This document shows positions 5,045 to 7,703 of a stretch of 7,703 nt of DNA, in pieces (positions within the stretch are counted from its first letter, which is position 1; each line of letters starts with the position of its first letter). The notes below the pieces were generated by a model. The model saw only the letters and a program-made list of their open reading frames with translations, made no database searches and was not told where the DNA came from. This stretch comes from Planctomycetota bacterium (GTDB taxonomy: Bacteria > Planctomycetota > UBA1135): NCBI GenBank assembly GCA_027623585.1, contig JAQBVK010000111.1, positions 1-7,703 of the forward strand, read 5' to 3'. The position numbers and the translations under genes are program-made.

Positions 5045-6430
5045 TTAGGCCGTGGGGAAACCAGGAAGGCCGGGCAGACGACCGCGTTTCTCAAGATCCT
5101 TGAGCATGCGCTTCTTTGAACGTCCTCCACTCATGAGTCCGCTCATCGATTTCATCTGCTTCTGCATTTCCTGGAACGACTTGTAGAGCCGGTTGACGTC
5201 CGCGACCTCGCTGCCCGCCCCGCGCGCGATGCGCTTGCGGCGATTGCCATCGAGGATCTCCGGATGAAGCCGTTCCGCCGCAGTCATGGAGAGGATGATC
5301 GCCTCCATCCGGCGGATTTGGCCGTCGTCCACCTGCTCTAAAAGGCCGGACATTTTACCCATCCCGGGCATCATTCCCATCACTTTCCGGATGGAGCCCA
5401 TCTTCTGGAGGGTTTTGAACTGATCCAGCAGGTCCTGCATGGTCAGTTTGCCCGACATCAGCCGCTGGTAGTCCACCACGGCGGTCTGCTCTTCGAGGGC
5501 CTCTTGGGCCGTCTCGACCAGGCCAACCACGTCCCCGAGGTCGAGGATGCGGCTGGCGACCCGATCCGCGTCGAATTCCTCGAGGTCGGAGGACTTCTCG
5601 CCAGTGCCGAGGAAGCAGATCGGCTTCCCGGTGACTTGCCGGGCGGAGAGGGCCGCGCCGCCGCGCGCATCGCCATCCATCTTGGTCAGGATCAGACCGT
5701 GCAGAGCGAGGCGCTCCCCAAAGGCCCGCGCCGACTCGACCGCATCTTGGCCGGTCATGGCATCGAGTACGAGGTAGGTCGCATCGGGTCGCGTTTCGCG
5801 CGCCACCGCGTCGATTTCGTCCATCAATTCGGCATCCACGTGGAGCCGGCCGGCCGAGTCCACGACCAAGGCGTCGAAGTGTTCGTCCTTGGCGCGCTGG
5901 AGCGCGCGTCGCGCGACCCCCACCGGATCCACGCCCGGTCCGGCGTCTTCGGCGTGCACGGCGAGGTCGAGTTGCTTGCCGAGTTGCCGCAGTTGCTCCA
6001 CCGCGCCCGGTCGTTGCAGATCGCAAGCCGCAAGCAACACCTTGCGGTTCTGACGCTTGCGCATCCACAAACCGAGTTTGGCCGCGGTCGTGGTCTTGCC
6101 CGCACCTTGCAGGCCCGCGAGCAGCAGGACCATCGGGTGGCCGGGATTTTTCGGCAGCGCCGGCTCGTCCGAACGCATCAAGGTGACGAGTTCGGCGTGG
6201 AACGCGGCGATCACTTGCTGCGCGCCGGTGACCGTCTTCAGCCGATCCGCCGAGAGCAGGCGCTCGCCGACCTTCTGCGTGAACTCCTTCGCGACTTGAA
6301 TGTTGACGTCCGCTTCGAGCAGCGCGCGCCGCACCTCGCGCATCCCTTCTTGGACGTCGGCCTCGGTCATCCGCCCGCTCTTGAAGCGGTCGGCGATTTT
6401 CTGGAAGGACTTCTGGAGCTGCTCGAGCAT
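5045..6430 (-). CDS. ffh: Signal recognition particle GTPase Ffh (SRP54)
   Basis: Ffh binds SRP RNA and signal sequences of nascent membrane proteins and docks with FtsY to deliver ribosomes to the membrane. The chosen ATG at 6430 gives 461 residues beginning MLEQLQKSFQK. It has AGGA 7 bases upstream and a family-like N-terminus; the frame stays open to 6493, but those 21 residues do not resemble Ffh. The N domain spans about 1-85. The G domain shows GLQGAGKTTT (106-115), CDLQRPGAVEQL (136-147), DSAGR (191-195) and TKMDGDARGG (249-258). The methionine-rich M domain spans about 325-435, with MGMMPGM at 351-357 and the SRP-RNA-binding stretch SMTAAERLHPEIL followed by NRRKRIARGAG (381-406). In that stretch the usual Ser of SRxxRIA is Asn and GSG is GAG. 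The stop is TAA, 36 bases from rpsP. The ffh-rpsP neighbourhood is common in bacteria. Confidence 0.98.
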   Translation of the reverse strand: MLEQLQKSFQKIADRFKSGRMTEADVQEGMREVRRALLEADVNIQVAKEFTQKVGERLLSADRLKTVTGAQQVIAAFHAELVTLMRSDEPALPKNPGHPMVLLLAGLQGAGKTTTAAKLGLWMRKRQNRKVLLAACDLQRPGAVEQLRQLGKQLDLAVHAEDAGPGVDPVGVARRALQRAKDEHFDALVVDSAGRLHVDAELMDEIDAVARETRPDATYLVLDAMTGQDAVESARAFGERLALHGLILTKMDGDARGGAALSARQVTGKPICFLGTGEKSSDLEEFDADRVASRILDLGDVVGLVETAQEALEEQTAVVDYQRLMSGKLTMQDLLDQFKTLQKMGSIRKVMGMMPGMGKMSGLLEQVDDGQIRRMEAIILSMTAAERLHPEILDGNRRKRIARGAGSEVADVNRLYKSFQEMQKQMKSMSGLMSGGRSKKRMLKDLEKRGRLPGLPGFPTA

Positions 6431-6437
6431 CGGCGGT

Positions 6438-6441
6438 TCCT
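6438..6441 (-). promoter_or_regulatory. ffh ribosome-binding site
   Basis: AGGA on the minus strand lies seven bases before the ATG at 6430. It decides in favour of that start over the upstream in-frame ATG at 6493, which overlaps the last bases before murA's stop region and adds 21 residues unlike Ffh. Confidence 0.65.
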
Positions 6442-6447
6442 GATTCG

Positions 6448-6480
6448 GGGACGCATTGTAACCGGGCATCGCCGCGTCCC
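6448..6480 (-). promoter_or_regulatory. Inverted repeat around a -10-like box upstream of ffh
   Basis: GGGACGC (6448-6454) and GCGTCCC (6474-6480) are perfect 7-base inverted repeats separated by 19 bases. Between them the minus strand reads TACAAT (6460-6455), one mismatch from the sigma-70 -10 consensus. A transcript starting near 6448 would have a short leader containing the ffh AGGA. No good -35 is visible at 17 bases. This may be an internal promoter with an operator-like repeat, or a murA-end structure. Confidence 0.28.
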
Positions 6481-6496
6481 TCGCGCGAAGCAACGG

Positions 6497-7703
6497 TTAG
6501 GGACGTTGGTCGTCCGGCGCGCGCGCCACCCGCGCGCCGAGGGCCGCAAGCTTGCTTTCCAAGGCTTCGTAGCCACGATCCAAGTGATAGACGCGACGCA
6601 CCACGGTGCGACCACGCGCCACCAAACCGGCGAGCACCAAGGCCGCGGAAGCGCGCAGATCGCTGGCAACCACCGGCGCCGCCGCCAACTCGCCGCCCCC
6701 CGCCACGACCGCGGTGTCACCCGCCCGCTCGATCCGCGCGCCGAGGCGCATCAACTCCGGCACGTGCATGAAGCGCTCGGGATAGATCTCGTCGCGCACG
6801 CGCGTGACGCCGGGCAAGGTGCAGGCGTACGCGGTCCACTGCGCCTGGAGATCCGTGGGAAAGCCCGGATGCGGCGCCGTGCGGACGTCGGTCGCGCGCG
6901 CCTCGACTCCGCGCGCATCGGCTTCGATCCAGTCGGACGCGCTGCGCACGCGCACTCCGCTTGCCTCGAGACGTTCGCACAACGCGCTCAAATCTCGCGG
7001 GCGCGCGCCGTTGATCCGCACGCAGCCCCGCGTGATCGCCGCGCCGATCAACAAGGTGCCGGTTTCGATGCGGTCGGGCGGCACGCGCATCGGCCGCGCA
7101 TGCAGAACGCGCACGCCTTCGATGCGGATTTCGTCCGTTCCTTCGCCTTCGATGTTCGCGCCGCAAGCTCGCAGCCACTCGGCGAGAGCGATGATCTCCG
7201 GCTCGCGTGCAGCGCACAGGATGCGCGTCTCTCCGCGAGCGAGCGTTGCGGCCATCATCAAGTTGGCGGTTCCGAGCACGGTGCTTCCGGACGGCGACCG
7301 CAACTCGACGCAAGCGCCGCGCAATCCATCCGGCGGCGCTTCAGCCTCGAGGACCCCGCCGTGCAGCGCGATGCGCGCTCCGAGCGCCTCCATGGCGCGC
7401 ACGTGCAAATCCACCGGCCGTGGCCCGAACACGCAGCCGCCCGGCAACGGCACGCGTGCGCGGCCGCGGCGCGCGAGCAAGGGTCCGAGCACGCAAATCG
7501 ATGCGCGCATGCGGCGCACGATCTCGTACGGAGCCTCGGTCGGTCCGCGCTCCGCGCTGCGTAAGCGCCAGGCCTCGGCTCCAGTGCCGGGGCTACGCGG
7601 CGACGCGGCCGGAGCCCGATCCTCTCCCTGTTCCTGAAGCTGCTCTTCCACCGTCACCGCTTCCACCCGCCCTTCGATCTCGACCCCCAGCGCGCCCAGC
7701 AAC
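6497..7703 (-). CDS. murA: UDP-N-acetylglucosamine 1-carboxyvinyltransferase MurA, 5' end outside window
   Basis: MurA transfers enolpyruvate from PEP to UDP-GlcNAc in the cytoplasm, the first committed step of peptidoglycan synthesis. About 401 residues are visible. The leftmost visible codon (7702-7700) is TTG read as an internal Leu, so roughly the first 50 residues, including the conserved N-terminal Lys, are missing. Numbering from that codon, the catalytic loop is LPGGCVFGPRPVDLH with Cys90 matching E. coli Cys115. CAAREPEI lies at 163-170, PPDRIETGTLLIGAAI at 208-223, FPTDLQAQ at 281-288 (Asp284 is the probable catalytic base), FMHVPEL at 311-317, DLRASAALVLAG at 348-359 and YHLDRGYE at 372-379. 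A Cys rather than Asp in the loop predicts fosfomycin sensitivity. Between the first strand and APYEIVRRMRAS there are about 30 more residues than in E. coli MurA, rich in Glu, Pro, Ser and Gly. The stop is TAA, 66 bases before ffh. Confidence 0.97.
   Translation of the reverse strand, partial: LLGALGVEIEGRVEAVTVEEQLQEQGEDRAPAASPRSPGTGAEAWRLRSAERGPTEAPYEIVRRMRASICVLGPLLARRGRARVPLPGGCVFGPRPVDLHVRAMEALGARIALHGGVLEAEAPPDGLRGACVELRSPSGSTVLGTANLMMAATLARGETRILCAAREPEIIALAEWLRACGANIEGEGTDEIRIEGVRVLHARPMRVPPDRIETGTLLIGAAITRGCVRINGARPRDLSALCERLEASGVRVRSASDWIEADARGVEARATDVRTAPHPGFPTDLQAQWTAYACTLPGVTRVRDEIYPERFMHVPELMRLGARIERAGDTAVVAGGGELAAAPVVASDLRASAALVLAGLVARGRTVVRRVYHLDRGYEALESKLAALGARVARAPDDQRP

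Noticed and set aside
5009..5103. Plus-strand GGAGG followed by ATG ATG and a 28-codon frame, antisense to the end of ffh
   Set aside because: The ribosome-binding match is just the complement of CCTCC before rpsP. There is no promoter, no conserved product and strong overlap with ffh coding sequence.
6431..6493. N-terminal extension of Ffh to the ATG at 6493
   Set aside because: The 21 extra residues do not resemble Ffh, and the ATG at 6430 has a well-spaced AGGA.
5504..7564. Long plus-strand open frame of 686 codons opposite ffh and murA
   Set aside because: It is antisense to two unmistakable genes. Its translation is Arg/His/Gln/Ala-rich without family resemblance, as expected from a GC-rich shadow frame.
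1..7703. Mobile element, CRISPR array, toxin-antitoxin or defence system
   Set aside because: No transposase, integrase, spaced direct repeats, tRNA-like cloverleaf or defence domain was seen. All sizeable minus-strand genes are housekeeping or unknown, and codon and base use look uniform.

Overview
The window is a high-GC bacterial housekeeping block. Nine tightly packed genes all lie on the minus strand, so transcription runs from high to low coordinates. In that order they are murA (5' end outside the window), ffh, rpsP, an unnamed HhH-GPD-like gene, maf, rpmE, prfA, an unnamed multi-pass membrane protein gene and prmC. Gaps run from a 4-base overlap to 66 bases. No RNA gene, mobile element, CRISPR array or plus-strand gene could be supported. 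No stretch over 300 bases lacks a gene.

The organism is not named by the sequence. The Ffh and maf-rpmE-prfA-prmC sequences are clearly bacterial. The Ffh motif CDLQRPGAVEQL (where many phyla have a D-x-Y-R-P form) and the atypical gene order suggest, with low certainty, Planctomycetota or a related lineage.

Layout. 7703-6497: MurA, first committed step of peptidoglycan synthesis, with a low-complexity insertion before the catalytic Cys loop. 6430-5045: Ffh, the SRP GTPase. 5008-4694: ribosomal protein S16. 4684-3860: a protein that aligns by eye with endonuclease III-type HhH-GPD enzymes but has lost the catalytic Lys and Asp and most iron-sulfur cysteines. 3853-3284: a Maf nucleotide pyrophosphatase. 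3243-3040: zinc-type ribosomal protein L31. 3012-1939: release factor RF1. 1894-938: an unrecognised membrane protein. 941-66: PrmC, which methylates the GGQ glutamine of release factors such as RF1 encoded just upstream.

The shared theme is translation and its delivery to the membrane (Ffh, S16, L31, RF1, PrmC), with cell-wall and housekeeping genes around it. Shine-Dalgarno sequences are mostly weak, but several gene junctions carry compact inverted repeats. The strongest are an 11-bp hairpin filling the rpmE-prfA gap with the prfA ribosome-binding site in its loop, and a 12-bp hairpin whose 4-base loop contains the prmC stop codon. The clearest candidates for something undescribed are the apparent HhH-GPD pseudoenzyme, the membrane protein placed between prfA and prmC, and these junction hairpins.
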